From NCBI RefSeq assembly GCF_030547005.1, contig NZ_JAUOPN010000009.1:123859-187858 (forward strand): 64,000 bases of DNA. The letters run 5' to 3'. This DNA is from Maribacter sp. 1_MG-2023. Lineage in GTDB: Bacteria > Bacteroidota > Bacteroidia > Flavobacteriales > Flavobacteriaceae. A program made the position numbers and the translations under genes. The notes beneath the pieces were generated by a model that searched no databases, had not been told where the DNA came from, and saw only the letters and a list, made by a program, of their open reading frames with translations. Every line of letters starts with the position of its first letter. Positions within the stretch are counted from its first letter, which is position 1. Positions 36,944-46,385 of this stretch are shown here, piece after piece.

Positions 36944-38652
36944 TAAGCTAAATTAAGCTCAGCAAGAATACTCTTGACCTTATTGTCAAGTTCTGCTGCC
37001 ACTTTTTTATAATCTTCAGTTTTTTCTAATTTTGTATTTGTACTAATGTAGAATTTCACCTTAGGTTCCGTTCCACTTGGTCTTGCTGCTATTCTAGTTC
37101 CGTCTTCAGTTTCGTAAATTAAAACATTAGATTTTGGAATATCAATAGTTTTCTCTTCGCCAGTCAATACATTTTTAGCAATTGAAGTGTTGTAATCTTC
37201 AATCCACTTTACTTTAGAGCCAGCAACAGATTCCACCGGATTTTCTTTAAAGTCCTTCAACATTTGCTTAATCTCCTCTGCACCACTAATACCTTTTTTG
37301 GTTATAGACACTAAATGCTCTTTGTAGAAGCCATAATCAACATAACATTGAATTAAGTCCTTGTAGAAAGAACTACCATTAGCTTTAGCCTGACTAGCAA
37401 TTTCACACGCCAATAGGGTAGAAGTAACCGCATCTTTATCACGAACAAAATCACCAACCATATAACCGAAACTTTCTTCACCACCACCAATAAAATCTGA
37501 TTGAGGGAAATCTTTAATCATTTTACCAATCCATTTGAAGCCTGTGAGTGCAGTTTTAAATTCAACGCCGTATGCTTTGGCCATAGCTTCCATCATAGGG
37601 GTAGAAACTATAGTAGTTGCAATAAATTCATTGCCTTTGAATCCTTTTTCTTTTCTTTTTTCAAGAAGAAATTTTGTCATTAAAACCATTGCTTGGTTTC
37701 CGTTGACTATTTCCATTTCTCCATCAAGATTACGAACGGCAATACCTAAACGATCACTATCTGGATCTGTACCTACAACCATATCAGCACCAATTTCTTC
37801 AGCCTTTTTAACAGCCATAGAAAGCGCTTCGGGTTCCTCTGGATTCGGAGACTTTACCGTTGGGAAGTTTCCGTCAGGTTTAGCTTGTTCTTCTATAATA
37901 GTTACGTTTTCATATCCGCCACGTTTTAATACTTCTGGTATAGCGGTAATTGAAGTTCCGTGTAGTGATGTGAAAACAATTTTAAAATCATCTTTACCGG
38001 CAGCATTAAAGTTTCCTGCAGCTACAGATTGTGAAATAAAAGCTTCATCAACTTCCTTGTCAATTACTTGAATAAGGCTATCATTTGCTTTAAACTTTAT
38101 ATCTTCAAAGTCAAGAGAGTTAATTTCAGAAATTATAGCTCCGTCTTGTGGTGGTACAATTTGTCCACCATCTGTCCAATATACCTTATACCCATTATAT
38201 TCTGGTGGGTTATGAGATGCTGTAAGTACAATACCGGCATGACAATTTAAATGTCTAACTGCAAACGAAAGTTCTGGAGTAGTACGCAAATCTGAGAAAA
38301 GGTATACTTTAATATTGTTTGCAGAAAATACCTCAGCTACAATTCTAGCTAGCGTATCACTATTATGACGACAATCAAAAGCAATAACTACCTTAATTTC
38401 TTCGTCTTTATATGCCTTATTAAGGTAATTACTAAGGCCCTGTGTGCTTTTACCCAATGTATATTTGTTAATACGATTGGTGCCCACGCCCATAACGCCT
38501 CGCATACCACCGGTACCGAATTCCATATTTTTATAGAAACGGTCGTTCAGTTCTTCTTTATCGTTGGCGATAAGGTGTTCAATTTCTTTTTTAACAGATG
38601 GGTCGAAAAAATCGGTTAGCCAGGTTTTTGCGGTATCAAGGATGTTATCCAT
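36943..38652 (-). CDS. Phosphoglucomutase/phosphomannomutase family protein
   Basis: The 569-residue protein is an alpha-D-phosphohexomutase: the phosphoserine loop TASHNPPEYNGYK near residue 146, metal loop GTDPDSDRLG near 298, sugar-binding GGGEESFGY, and the C-terminal phosphate loop RPSGTEPKVKFY. Its length fits the PgcA-like group that interconverts glucose-1- and glucose-6-phosphate. It would supply sugar phosphates to nucleotide-sugar and cell-envelope synthesis, which agrees with the coupled ABC exporter and upstream glycosyltransferase. Confidence 0.93.
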   Translation of the reverse strand: MDNILDTAKTWLTDFFDPSVKKEIEHLIANDKEELNDRFYKNMEFGTGGMRGVMGVGTNRINKYTLGKSTQGLSNYLNKAYKDEEIKVVIAFDCRHNSDTLARIVAEVFSANNIKVYLFSDLRTTPELSFAVRHLNCHAGIVLTASHNPPEYNGYKVYWTDGGQIVPPQDGAIISEINSLDFEDIKFKANDSLIQVIDKEVDEAFISQSVAAGNFNAAGKDDFKIVFTSLHGTSITAIPEVLKRGGYENVTIIEEQAKPDGNFPTVKSPNPEEPEALSMAVKKAEEIGADMVVGTDPDSDRLGIAVRNLDGEMEIVNGNQAMVLMTKFLLEKRKEKGFKGNEFIATTIVSTPMMEAMAKAYGVEFKTALTGFKWIGKMIKDFPQSDFIGGGEESFGYMVGDFVRDKDAVTSTLLACEIASQAKANGSSFYKDLIQCYVDYGFYKEHLVSITKKGISGAEEIKQMLKDFKENPVESVAGSKVKWIEDYNTSIAKNVLTGEEKTIDIPKSNVLIYETEDGTRIAARPSGTEPKVKFYISTNTKLEKTEDYKKVAAELDNKVKSILAELNLA

Positions 38653-38695
38653 TTGGTTTATAGTTTTATGTGCATTTAAGTTAGTAAGAATTTTA

Positions 38696-39655
38696 CTATT
38701 CTAAAAGTGCTGTGTTTATTTCTTCTGAAACGATATATCTTTTTTCTTCTTTCTTAGAACGTATTAATATTTCACCAAGAAAACCAGCTAAGAACAATTG
38801 TGTTCCTATAACCATGGCTATCAGTGAAATATAAAATTGAGGTCGGTCTGTAATTAATCTTCCAAACTTGTTGATGAATAATTTATCGATACCTAAATAG
38901 ATAGCAAATCCGAATCCGATCAAAAACATTATAACGCCCAATGCGCCGAATAAGTGCATAGGTCGTTTACCAAATCTAGATACGAACCAAATGGTCAGTA
39001 AATCTAGAAAGCCATTTATGAAACGTTCCATTCCGAATTTTGTTTTACCGTATTTACGAGCTTGGTGTTGAACTACCTTTTCTCCAATTTTTGAAAAACC
39101 GGCATTTTTTGCAAGAACAGGAATGTATCTATGCATTTCGCCAGATACTTCAATGTTCTTTACAACATCATGCGCGTATGCTTTTAGACCACAGTTGAAA
39201 TCATGTAATCGAACACCAGATGTTCTTCTTGCTGCCCAATTGAATAATTTTGAAGGTGTATTTTTAAAGACGATAGAATCGTATCGTTTCTTTTTCCAGC
39301 CAGATACCAATTCGAAACCTTCGTTGGTTATCATATGATATAACTCCGGAATTTCTTCTGGGTTATCTTGTAAATCGGCATCCATAGTGATGATAACATC
39401 GCCGCTTACAGCTTTAAATCCGGCATGTAGTGCTTGAGATTTTCCGAAGTTGCGTAAAAAATGAATTCCTTTAACAGCGGGGTTTTTCTCAGATAATGCG
39501 GTGATAATCTTCCATGAGGCATCTGTGCTGCCATCATCAACAAATAGTATTTCATAAGAAAAATGATTGGCTTGCATCACAGATACAATCCAATCATGAA
39601 GTTCTTTAAGTGACTCTTCTTCGTTAAGTAAAGGAATTACTATTGATAATTGCAT
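38696..39655 (-). CDS. Membrane-anchored family 2 glycosyltransferase (DPM1/GtrB-like)
   Basis: The 319-residue protein has a GT2 domain (about 1-220) with VDDGSTDASW and DADLQDNPEEIP. Two membrane helices follow (about 230-255 and 270-295), as in GtrB/ArnC enzymes that load a sugar onto a polyprenyl phosphate. It probably produces a lipid-linked sugar for the cell envelope. It lies 43 bp upstream of the phosphosugar mutase and may lead a mutase-exporter unit. Confidence 0.88.
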   Translation of the reverse strand: MQLSIVIPLLNEEESLKELHDWIVSVMQANHFSYEILFVDDGSTDASWKIITALSEKNPAVKGIHFLRNFGKSQALHAGFKAVSGDVIITMDADLQDNPEEIPELYHMITNEGFELVSGWKKKRYDSIVFKNTPSKLFNWAARRTSGVRLHDFNCGLKAYAHDVVKNIEVSGEMHRYIPVLAKNAGFSKIGEKVVQHQARKYGKTKFGMERFINGFLDLLTIWFVSRFGKRPMHLFGALGVIMFLIGFGFAIYLGIDKLFINKFGRLITDRPQFYISLIAMVIGTQLFLAGFLGEILIRSKKEEKRYIVSEEINTALLE

Positions 39656-39677
39656 GCGCGACTTGTGGTATTGCCTC

Positions 39678-39685
39678 CAAAAATA
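39678..39685 (-). promoter_or_regulatory. -7 promoter element for the glycosyltransferase gene
   Basis: The minus strand reads TATTTTTG, an exact TAnnTTTG box, 22 bp before the ATG. The -33 region is weak, and the leader would be very short. Confidence 0.4.
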
Positions 39686-39701
39686 CTACAATTACTTAGC
39701 A

Positions 39702-40223
39702 TTAATAAGCAGCTTCTTCTTTTTTCAGAATTAATCCTGTAATTAAGCTGATGATTAAAGCAATAAGAACATTTATTATTAAACCTACTGGGTACATAAT
39801 CCATGCAAGACCTTTTTGCATTTCAATGCCTTGGTCAATTTGTTCTTCAGTAAGACTAGGGTTGTCTTTCATTGCTTTTATCTTACCTATTTCATATACC
39901 TTATCTAAATAATCAGGTTCTATTAGGTTAGATTGTATGAAAAACCATAGCAGTCCAACAATTCCAGCTATCAACGCCACACCTGCACCAACTTTTAAAG
40001 CTTCAGAGATGGACAATAGTCCGCCACCTGCTTTTTTAAATTGTAGTATTGCGAGTACAATTCCGGCAGCTAATATTATTATTTGAATAATTTGTACAGA
40101 AGTCACTTGTTCGTAATGCATGTCCATTACAAAAAGCATAACTGCAAATACAACACCTACAAGACCTGTAAGTAAGCCGTAATTCATTGCAAATTTTCCT
40201 GTTTTTGGTTCGTTTTCTTCCAT
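39702..40223 (-). CDS. DUF4199 domain-containing membrane protein
   Basis: The 173-residue protein has four hydrophobic helices (about 14-30, 40-58, 78-98 and 140-165) and fits the DUF4199 family, which is nearly confined to Bacteroidota and has no known function. It ends 46 bp before the glycosyltransferase gene and could share its transcript. Confidence 0.82.
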   Translation of the reverse strand: MEENEPKTGKFAMNYGLLTGLVGVVFAVMLFVMDMHYEQVTSVQIIQIIILAAGIVLAILQFKKAGGGLLSISEALKVGAGVALIAGIVGLLWFFIQSNLIEPDYLDKVYEIGKIKAMKDNPSLTEEQIDQGIEMQKGLAWIMYPVGLIINVLIALIISLITGLILKKEEAAY

Positions 40224-40325
40224 GATGTATAGTGATTATAGGTTGTTTTGTATATTAGTATGGCAATAATTAATAATGTTACAAATGTGGTAAAATTAAT
40301 TTTCAATATTTTTTTAGATTTCTAA

Positions 40326-40355
40326 TTGTGCATTTGTAGAATTTCACTATTTTTG
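40326..40355 (+). promoter_or_regulatory. rpmE2 promoter (TTG-N19-TATTTTTG)
   Basis: TTG at 40326-40328 and TATTTTTG at 40348-40355 are separated by 19 bp, an excellent match to the Bacteroidota housekeeping promoter. Transcription would start near 40362, leaving a leader of about 40 nt. Confidence 0.75.
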
Positions 40356-40369
40356 CAGCCTTAAAATGA

Positions 40370-40389
40370 GTGCCCGTCGGAATGGGTGC
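40370..40389 (+). promoter_or_regulatory. Possible L31 leader hairpin
   Basis: A GC-rich patch in an otherwise AT-rich leader can form a six-pair stem, GTGCCC with GGGTGC (two G-U pairs), ending 15 nt before the rpmE2 ATG. It could be an autoregulatory site for L31, but I have no comparative support. Confidence 0.35.
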
Positions 40390-40404
40390 GTTAAAGTTTT
40401 TAAA

Positions 40405-40689
40405 ATGAAAAAAGATATACACCCAGAAAATTATAGGATAGTGGCCTTTAAGGACATGTCTAATGAAGAAGTATTTTTAACTAAATCAACAGCTGACACT
40501 AAAGAGACTTTAGATGTAGACGGTGTTGAGTACCCTTTAGTAAAATTGGAGATTTCAAGAACCTCTCACCCGTTTTACACTGGTAAAGCTAAATTCTTGG
40601 ATACAGCAGGTCGTATCGACAAGTTCAAGAACAAGTACAAGAAATTTGTCAAGGAAGAGAAAACAGAAGAGACAAAAGAACAGGAATAG
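40405..40689 (+). CDS. rpmE2: 50S ribosomal protein L31, type B (zinc-independent)
   Basis: The protein has 94 residues from the ATG at 40405, starting [23 protein letters not shown]- or ATG-started extension upstream would run into the leader and is not conserved. The L31 core ([29 protein letters not shown]) lacks the CxxC pairs of the zinc-binding type A form, so this is the C-minus type. It has its own promoter and a strong terminator. Confidence 0.95.
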   Translation: MKKDIHPENYRIVAFKDMSNEEVFLTKSTADTKETLDVDGVEYPLVKLEISRTSHPFYTGKAKFLDTAGRIDKFKNKYKKFVKEEKTEETKEQE

Positions 40690-40713
40690 TACTTTTATTT
40701 CTTTATATTATAT

Positions 40714-40747
40714 AACGCCTTCGAAATTTTCGAAGGCGTTTCTTTTT
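40714..40747 (+). terminator. rpmE2 Rho-independent terminator
   Basis: A perfect stem of 13 pairs (AACGCCTTCGAAA and its complement) is followed by TCTTTTT, 25 bp after the rpmE2 stop. Confidence 0.92.
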
Positions 40748-40832
40748 CATTTAACTTTTAAATAAAGGAAGTTGTCTATTAAATATAGATGCTCTACGGA
40801 TATTTGTTAATTTTGAAAAAAAATCATCTCGT

Positions 40833-42008
40833 ATGAATGTTATTCTTTTTGATGGTCCTCGTAGGAATCATCTTTTGCCCTTCACTTTTACGCGTCCCGT
40901 TTCAGAAATTCGAGTGGGTATTATGACCTTGAAAGAGCGTTGGGAAGCATTTTTAAAAGTTTCGGTTACATCTTTAACCGAAGAATATTTAAGTGTAAAA
41001 TACCCTGTTAATTTAGAAGAATCTAATGTTTTTATAGATGCTTCGGTATTACCATCTAATGAGTTGCTAAAAGCGGTAAAAGCTTTGCGATTGGGCGAAA
41101 GGTTAATGTCGGGCGAATTGGTAATAGCTTATTTAGCTGCGACTTCTAAAAATGTAGATGAATTAAGTAATTTCAATATAGTTGAATTTAAAGATGATAT
41201 TGTTCAAATCAATAACACCTGGGATATTTTCGATAAAAATGCAGATATCTTACAGTTTGATTTTGATTTTATAACAAAAGGTAGAAAAAGTCAACCTATT
41301 TCAGGTACTAATCGATTAATACATCCTGAACGCATATTTCTGGAAGAAGGAGCAAAAGTTGAATTTAGTATTCTAAATGCTACCGACGGACCTATTTATT
41401 TAGGTAAGAACTCTGAAATTTGGGAAGGCAGCCTAATACGAGGGGGCTTGGCACTTTGTAACAATGCTATCATAAAAATGGGAGGTAAGCTTTATGGAGC
41501 TACAACTATTGGTCCGTTTAGTAAGGTCTGCGGTGAAGTTAGTAACTCGGTTATATTTGGATATTCAAGTAAAGGTCATGAGGGATATTTAGGGAATGCA
41601 GTATTAGGAGAATGGTGTAATATAGGTGCAGATTCCAATAATTCAAACCTTAAAAATAACTATGCTAGAGTCCGTTTGTGGGATTACGCAACGGAGCGTT
41701 TTGAACAAACAGGATTACAATTTTGTGGTCTGATGATGGGTGACCATAGTAAGACGGCTATTAATACGATGTTTAATACAGGTACTGTAATTGGAGTAAA
41801 TTCTAATATTTATGTCCCTGGGTTTCCTAGAAATTTTGTTCCAAGTTTTAGTTGGGGTGGGGCATCTGGATTTACGGCATATCAACCTGCAAAAGCATTT
41901 GATGCAGCTAAGGTAATGATGGCTAGAAGGGGAGTGGAGTTTAATGATGTTGAGGCAGATATTCTTACCCATGTATTTGAATTAACCAAAAAATGGAGAA
42001 AGTATTAA
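40833..42008 (+). CDS. GlmU-like putative sugar nucleotidyltransferase
   Basis: The 391-residue protein has an N-terminal degenerate nucleotidyltransferase-like domain (MNVILFDGPRRNHLLPFTFT, RPVSEIRVG) and a left-handed beta-helix region with hexapeptide repeats (about 195-340, for example GPIYLGKNSEIWEGSLIRGG). This protein is widespread in Bacteroidota and often annotated as GlmU family, but it lacks a clear GxG-x-RM pyrophosphorylase loop, so enzymatic activity is uncertain. It is followed 84 bp later by mtaB. Confidence 0.8.
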   Translation: MNVILFDGPRRNHLLPFTFTRPVSEIRVGIMTLKERWEAFLKVSVTSLTEEYLSVKYPVNLEESNVFIDASVLPSNELLKAVKALRLGERLMSGELVIAYLAATSKNVDELSNFNIVEFKDDIVQINNTWDIFDKNADILQFDFDFITKGRKSQPISGTNRLIHPERIFLEEGAKVEFSILNATDGPIYLGKNSEIWEGSLIRGGLALCNNAIIKMGGKLYGATTIGPFSKVCGEVSNSVIFGYSSKGHEGYLGNAVLGEWCNIGADSNNSNLKNNYARVRLWDYATERFEQTGLQFCGLMMGDHSKTAINTMFNTGTVIGVNSNIYVPGFPRNFVPSFSWGGASGFTAYQPAKAFDAAKVMMARRGVEFNDVEADILTHVFELTKKWRKY

Positions 42009-42092
42009 GTACTTAAGGCTGTAATACAGATAGTTGTGTTTTTAAGCCAAATTAAGATTAAGTATTTTTACAATCTCAAAAGAGATTATTAG

Positions 42093-43421
42093 ATGAAGAA
42101 GAAAGTGGCCTTTTACACTTTAGGATGTAAGTTGAACTTTTCAGAAACATCTACCATAGCCCGAAGTTTTGCAGACGAGGGATTCGATAGGGTAGGTTTT
42201 TCAGAAAAAGCAGATTTGTATGTTATAAATACATGTTCTGTAACCGATAATGCTGATAAAAAATTTAAGACTATAGTTAAAAAAGCGCAGAAGGTAAATC
42301 CCGATGCTTTTGTTGCGGCAGTAGGTTGCTATGCTCAATTAAAACCAGAAGAACTTGCTGATGTAGATGGCGTAGATCTGGTTTTGGGGGCTACAGAAAA
42401 ATTCAAGATTACCGATTACATAAATGACTTAACCAAAAATGATCATGGTAAGGTTCATTCTTGTGAAATAGCAGATGCCGATTTTTATGTAGGTAGTTAT
42501 GCTATTGGAGATAGAACAAGGGCATTCTTAAAGGTTCAAGATGGTTGTGATTATAAATGCACGTATTGTACAATACCTTTAGCACGTGGTATTTCTCGAA
42601 GCGATACTTTAGAAAACGTTTTAAAGAATGCAGCTGATATATCTGAGCAGGGTATTAAGGAAATTGTTCTAACTGGGGTAAATATTGGAGATTACGGTAA
42701 AGGAGAGTTTGGTAATAAAAAGCATGAGCATACTTTTTTAGATCTTGTTACCGCTTTAGATGAGGTAGATGGTATTCATCGTTTAAGAATTTCATCAATT
42801 GAGCCAAACCTATTAAAGAATGAAACAATTGAGTTTGTTTCTCAAAGTAAAACCTTTGTACCTCATTTTCATATTCCTTTGCAGAGTGGTAGTGATGATC
42901 TTCTTAAGTTAATGAAGCGTCGTTATATGACGAATCTTTATAAAGAACGAGTAGCGAAGATTAGAGGGGTAATGCCTAATTGTTGTATTGGGGTTGATGT
43001 TATCGTTGGTTTCCCTGGTGAGACCGAAGAACATTTTTTAGAAACGTATCACTTTTTGAATGATTTAGATATTTCTTATTTACACGTTTTTACGTATTCG
43101 GAAAGAGAAAATACACCAGCTGCTACAATGGGTGGAGTGGTTCCTAATAAACTAAGGAGTAAAAGGAGTAAAATGTTGCGCGGATTGTCTGTAAAGAAGA
43201 GACGAGCGTTCTATGAGAGTCAGTTGGGTAATAATTTAACGGTGTTGTTCGAGGGTGAGAATAAAGAAGGATATATTCATGGGTTTACTGAGAATTACGT
43301 GAAAGTAAAATTACCTTGGAATCCCGGACTAGTAAATACTTTGCATGAAGTGAAGTTGACCGAAATTGATAAGGATGGTCTGGTTCGGTTTAATTTTGTA
43401 AATGAAAAAGTAGAAGCATAA
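42093..43421 (+). CDS. mtaB: tRNA ms2t6A37 methylthiotransferase
   Basis: The 442-residue radical SAM enzyme adds a methylthio group to t6A37 of tRNAs reading ANN codons. The N-terminal MTTase domain has TLGCKLNFSET and further cysteines in NTCSVTD and AVGCYAQ; the radical SAM motif CxxxCxxC (DGCDYKCTYC) is near residues 152-159; a TRAM-like domain ends the chain. The YTLGCKLN opening distinguishes MtaB from MiaB and RimO. It ends at a strong hairpin. Confidence 0.93.
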   Translation: MKKKVAFYTLGCKLNFSETSTIARSFADEGFDRVGFSEKADLYVINTCSVTDNADKKFKTIVKKAQKVNPDAFVAAVGCYAQLKPEELADVDGVDLVLGATEKFKITDYINDLTKNDHGKVHSCEIADADFYVGSYAIGDRTRAFLKVQDGCDYKCTYCTIPLARGISRSDTLENVLKNAADISEQGIKEIVLTGVNIGDYGKGEFGNKKHEHTFLDLVTALDEVDGIHRLRISSIEPNLLKNETIEFVSQSKTFVPHFHIPLQSGSDDLLKLMKRRYMTNLYKERVAKIRGVMPNCCIGVDVIVGFPGETEEHFLETYHFLNDLDISYLHVFTYSERENTPAATMGGVVPNKLRSKRSKMLRGLSVKKRRAFYESQLGNNLTVLFEGENKEGYIHGFTENYVKVKLPWNPGLVNTLHEVKLTEIDKDGLVRFNFVNEKVEA

Positions 43422-43423
43422 AA

Positions 43424-43450
43424 AAAAGCCTTTCAATTGAAAGGCTTTTT
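43424..43450. terminator. Bidirectional Rho-independent terminator
   Basis: A perfect palindromic stem AAAAGCCTTTCAA/TTGAAAGGCTTTT with A and T flanks lies between the convergent mtaB and GNAT genes. Confidence 0.92.
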
Positions 43451-43456
43451 AATTTA

Positions 43457-43753
43457 TTAGATACGAATACCGATAGGTAACATTTCTTTGTATTGTCTTC
43501 TGTTCTTTCTAAGAAATCCTGCGATATGAGGACTAGTAGGAACAACTCTAAGATTTCTATCTTGAATAATACTCAAAACAGCTTTTATGAAGTTTTCTCT
43601 AAAATCTTCATCTGTAATTTCCTCTGGAACGACTAATTTGGTAAGGAATATCTTTCTTTCTTGAGAAGAATATTCAATTCTGGCAAGATGACCATCTACA
43701 GTAGTTTCAAATTGTCGCAGAAAAGAATTGTCATTAATGATAACATCGTTCAT
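43457..43753 (-). CDS. Small GNAT-fold N-acetyltransferase-like protein (NATD1/YjdJ type)
   Basis: From the ATG at 43753 the product has 98 residues; a farther ATG at 43783 would add ten. It resembles the short GNAT proteins of the YjdJ/NATD1 group, with an N-terminal beta hairpin (ARIEYSSQERKIFLTKLVVP) and a C-terminal helix with FIKAVLSIIQDRNLRVVPTSP. The substrate of this group is unknown. It ends at the shared terminator with mtaB. Confidence 0.72.
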   Translation of the reverse strand: MNDVIINDNSFLRQFETTVDGHLARIEYSSQERKIFLTKLVVPEEITDEDFRENFIKAVLSIIQDRNLRVVPTSPHIAGFLRKNRRQYKEMLPIGIRI

Positions 43754-43930
43754 ATAGAAAATTTTAATTTTGTTGTTAGACAAAAAAATTACGATGTTCT
43801 CATATCGTAATTAATCATTCGAGAATGCTGTACAAAATATAACATATCAAATTGCGTATGTTTTTCACATTCTCTTACAAAAGTAGTTAAAAAATACTTA
43901 ATTTCCTAGTTTTTACTACGCTTCGTGACT

Positions 43931-44593
43931 ATGACAGATAATGTAATTCATGTGTATTGTATGCCTGGTATGGCAGCAAGTCCTACGATTTTTGAGTATA
44001 TAAAATTACCTAAAGAAAGCTTTGAGCTTCATTTTTTAGAATGGAGTATTCCTGTAAAGGGTATTTCATTCGTTGATTATGCAAAAAACATGTGTAGTAA
44101 AATACAACACAAGAATGTGGTATTGTTGGGGGTTTCGTTAGGCGGACTCCTAGTCCAAGAAATGTCTAAGTATATTGAGGTGAGAAAAGTGATAATTGTG
44201 TCGAGTGTAAAAACTAGATATGAGCTACCTAAACGTATGATATTTTCGAGGTATACCGGTGTTCATAAACTGCTACCTACTGGTTTGGTTAACAATGTAG
44301 AATTATTAGCTAAATATGCATTTGGCGAAAGTGTAACAAAGCGTCTTTCTTTGTATGAAAAGTATTTATCTGTTAGAGATAAAAGCTATATAGATTGGTG
44401 TATAAATGAGCTGGTAAATTGGAAGCAAGAGGTGCCCTGTGAAAAATTGGTGCATATACAAGGTGAGAAGGACCCTGTGTTCCCAATTGAAAATTGTGGT
44501 AAATGTATACATGTGCCCAATGGAACCCATACCATGATAATACATAGGGCAAAGTGGTTTAACGAGAACTTGCCAACAATTATTTTGGAATAA
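43931..44593 (+). CDS. Alpha/beta hydrolase
   Basis: The protein has 220 residues from the ATG at 43931; a GTG two codons earlier (43925) is possible. The nucleophile elbow is GVSLGG near residue 68, and a catalytic Asp (GEKDPVFP) and His (NGTHTMI) follow near the C terminus. It is a small esterase-like hydrolase of unknown substrate, with no signal peptide. A promoter for the next gene overlaps its end. Confidence 0.82.
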   Translation: MTDNVIHVYCMPGMAASPTIFEYIKLPKESFELHFLEWSIPVKGISFVDYAKNMCSKIQHKNVVLLGVSLGGLLVQEMSKYIEVRKVIIVSSVKTRYELPKRMIFSRYTGVHKLLPTGLVNNVELLAKYAFGESVTKRLSLYEKYLSVRDKSYIDWCINELVNWKQEVPCEKLVHIQGEKDPVFPIENCGKCIHVPNGTHTMIIHRAKWFNENLPTIILE

Positions 44594-44615
44594 GATAGTT
44601 CTATATATACCTTTG
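44585..44615 (+). promoter_or_regulatory. Promoter for the lytic transglycosylase gene
   Basis: TTG at 44585-44587 and TACCTTTG at 44608-44615 are separated by 20 bp, a good Bacteroidota promoter. The -33 box lies inside the last codons of the hydrolase gene. Confidence 0.6.
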
Positions 44616-44658
44616 GTAGCGTAAAGTGTTGATAGAAATAATTTAAAATATAAAATTC

Positions 44659-45615
44659 ATGAAAACTATTAAGAATATATTGATGTTGTTAGGTGTTGTG
44701 TTCGTTGCGGGTACGTTGATATTTGCTGTGGGAAACACTGACGGTATTGTAAATAATGCTAGGGTGGTTGCAAATGATAGTGTTCAGAAAAACGTATCTA
44801 AATCATATAAGATTTCATCAATTGATATACCTGCTGATTTAAATTTTGCAGGAGAAATAGTTCCTCAGGCAGATCCAGAAATTATGGAGCGCATAGATCG
44901 TGAATTTTTGGTGAATACCTATTGGCAGTCAAACGCAGTATTACTTATTAAAAGAGCTAATAAGTTTTTTCCTGTAATAGAGCCAATTTTAGCTAAAAAT
45001 GGAATTCCTGATGATTTCAAATATTTAGCTGTAGCTGAAAGCGGATTGACGAATGTAGTTTCGCCAGCAGGAGCAACTGGTTTTTGGCAGATAATGCGAG
45101 AAACCGGTAGAGAATATGGTTTAGAGGTAAATTCAAATGTAGATGAACGTTACCATTTAGAAAAGTCTACAGAGGTTGCTTGTAAGTACTTAAACAGATG
45201 GAAAGTCAAATATGGTAGTTGGGCATTAACTGCTGCAGCTTATAACGCAGGACCAGGCGCTATCAATAAATATATGGGTATTCAGCAAGTAGATAATTAC
45301 TGGGATTTGTTACTTGGTAGTGAAACAGGTAGGTATGTATTTAGAATTATGGCGATTAAAGAAATCCTTTCTAATCCAGAAAAGTATGGTTTTCATATCG
45401 AGAAAGAAGATATGTACGAAGCGGTACCGACATTTACTGTAGAAATAGACAAGCCAGTAAGTGATTTTGCTAATTTTGCACAAGAATATGAAATCAACTA
45501 CAAAATATTAAAGCGCCACAATCCTTGGTTGAGAGAGGCGCATTTAAATAATAATTCTCGTAAGAAGTATACTGTAGAAATTCCTAATAAAGGATACTAC
45601 AGGGAAACTAAATAA
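44659..45615 (+). CDS. Exported lytic transglycosylase (SLT domain)
   Basis: The 318-residue protein has an N-terminal hydrophobic segment (about 7-23) likely serving as signal or anchor. The SLT domain (about 115-230) shows the catalytic Glu in AVAESGLTN, then GATGFWQIM and AYNAGPGAINKYM. It cleaves peptidoglycan between MurNAc and GlcNAc, forming anhydro-muropeptides, in the periplasm. No LysM repeats are recognisable in the tail. Its stop is two bases from the convergent TPR gene. Confidence 0.9.
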   Translation: MKTIKNILMLLGVVFVAGTLIFAVGNTDGIVNNARVVANDSVQKNVSKSYKISSIDIPADLNFAGEIVPQADPEIMERIDREFLVNTYWQSNAVLLIKRANKFFPVIEPILAKNGIPDDFKYLAVAESGLTNVVSPAGATGFWQIMRETGREYGLEVNSNVDERYHLEKSTEVACKYLNRWKVKYGSWALTAAAYNAGPGAINKYMGIQQVDNYWDLLLGSETGRYVFRIMAIKEILSNPEKYGFHIEKEDMYEAVPTFTVEIDKPVSDFANFAQEYEINYKILKRHNPWLREAHLNNNSRKKYTVEIPNKGYYRETK

Positions 45616-45617
45616 GA

Positions 45618-46133
45618 TTAGATTTTCTTCATTTGCTGCTGCATCATCTTAATTTGATCCGTCAACATATTGTTTTTGTCTAATTTTTTGGCTTCGTTCA
45701 GTAACATGGTAGCTTCTCTCTTGCGACGTTTTTGCATAGAAATACCTGCTAGGCTCAATTTTGCCATAGCAACATCATAATCCATTGTTAAGCCAAGCTT
45801 TAATGCTTTTTTAAAGTATTTCTCAGCTTGGGTTAAATTGGTTTGAGAAAATATAATACCATGTAGGTAATTATAGTAGCCTTGTTGCTTAAGGGTTAGT
45901 GCCCCTTCAGGATTTTTAATTTTATCTAACCAATTCTTTGTTCCAGTTAAATCTTGCTTTCGCATTCTTAAAAAAGCCAAAAGAATAATTTCATTTCTAA
46001 AATAAAGAAAGATAAAAATTAATGATAGTAGGATTAAAAATATGCCATTTCCTATGTTGCCTTCTATAAATTGGTACACAGAAAAAGCAATTATGAGTCC
46101 TGCAATGATTAATTTTAAATTTTTATTGAACAT
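45618..46133 (-). CDS. Small membrane protein with TPR-like repeats
   Basis: The 171-residue protein has two close membrane helices (about 7-20 and 28-45) followed by a helical repeat region of TPR type (LHGIIFSQTNLTQAEKYFKK, then ALKLGLTMDYDVAMAKLSLA). TPRs mediate protein contacts; the partner is unknown. It is convergent with the transglycosylase gene and divergent from rpmH. Confidence 0.7.
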   Translation of the reverse strand: MFNKNLKLIIAGLIIAFSVYQFIEGNIGNGIFLILLSLIFIFLYFRNEIILLAFLRMRKQDLTGTKNWLDKIKNPEGALTLKQQGYYNYLHGIIFSQTNLTQAEKYFKKALKLGLTMDYDVAMAKLSLAGISMQKRRKREATMLLNEAKKLDKNNMLTDQIKMMQQQMKKI

Positions 46134-46298
46134 ATTAAAAGTTTTTGTTAGTCGATGATTGTTTGGTTGAAATTTTGAAATTAATCGTAACCCTATTAAA
46201 ATAAAGCGATTTCGGTGCTAAATTTCGATTCGGGCAAAATTAATCAAAAGCTTCGTTTTGTGACGTACGGATTTATAAAAATATTTTTTTCATATCAC

Positions 46299-46328
46299 TT
46301 GTTAAAGAAAAAACTCTTTGTATATTTG
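46299..46328 (+). promoter_or_regulatory. rpmH promoter (TTG-N19-TATATTTG)
   Basis: TTG at 46299-46301 and TATATTTG at 46321-46328 have 19-bp spacing, a perfect match to the group consensus. It leaves a leader of about 50 nt before rpmH. Confidence 0.75.
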
Positions 46329-46385
46329 CGCCCAGTTTCACAGAGAAATCTGAATTATTCAATTTAAATAGAAAAGGTTTAAGAG

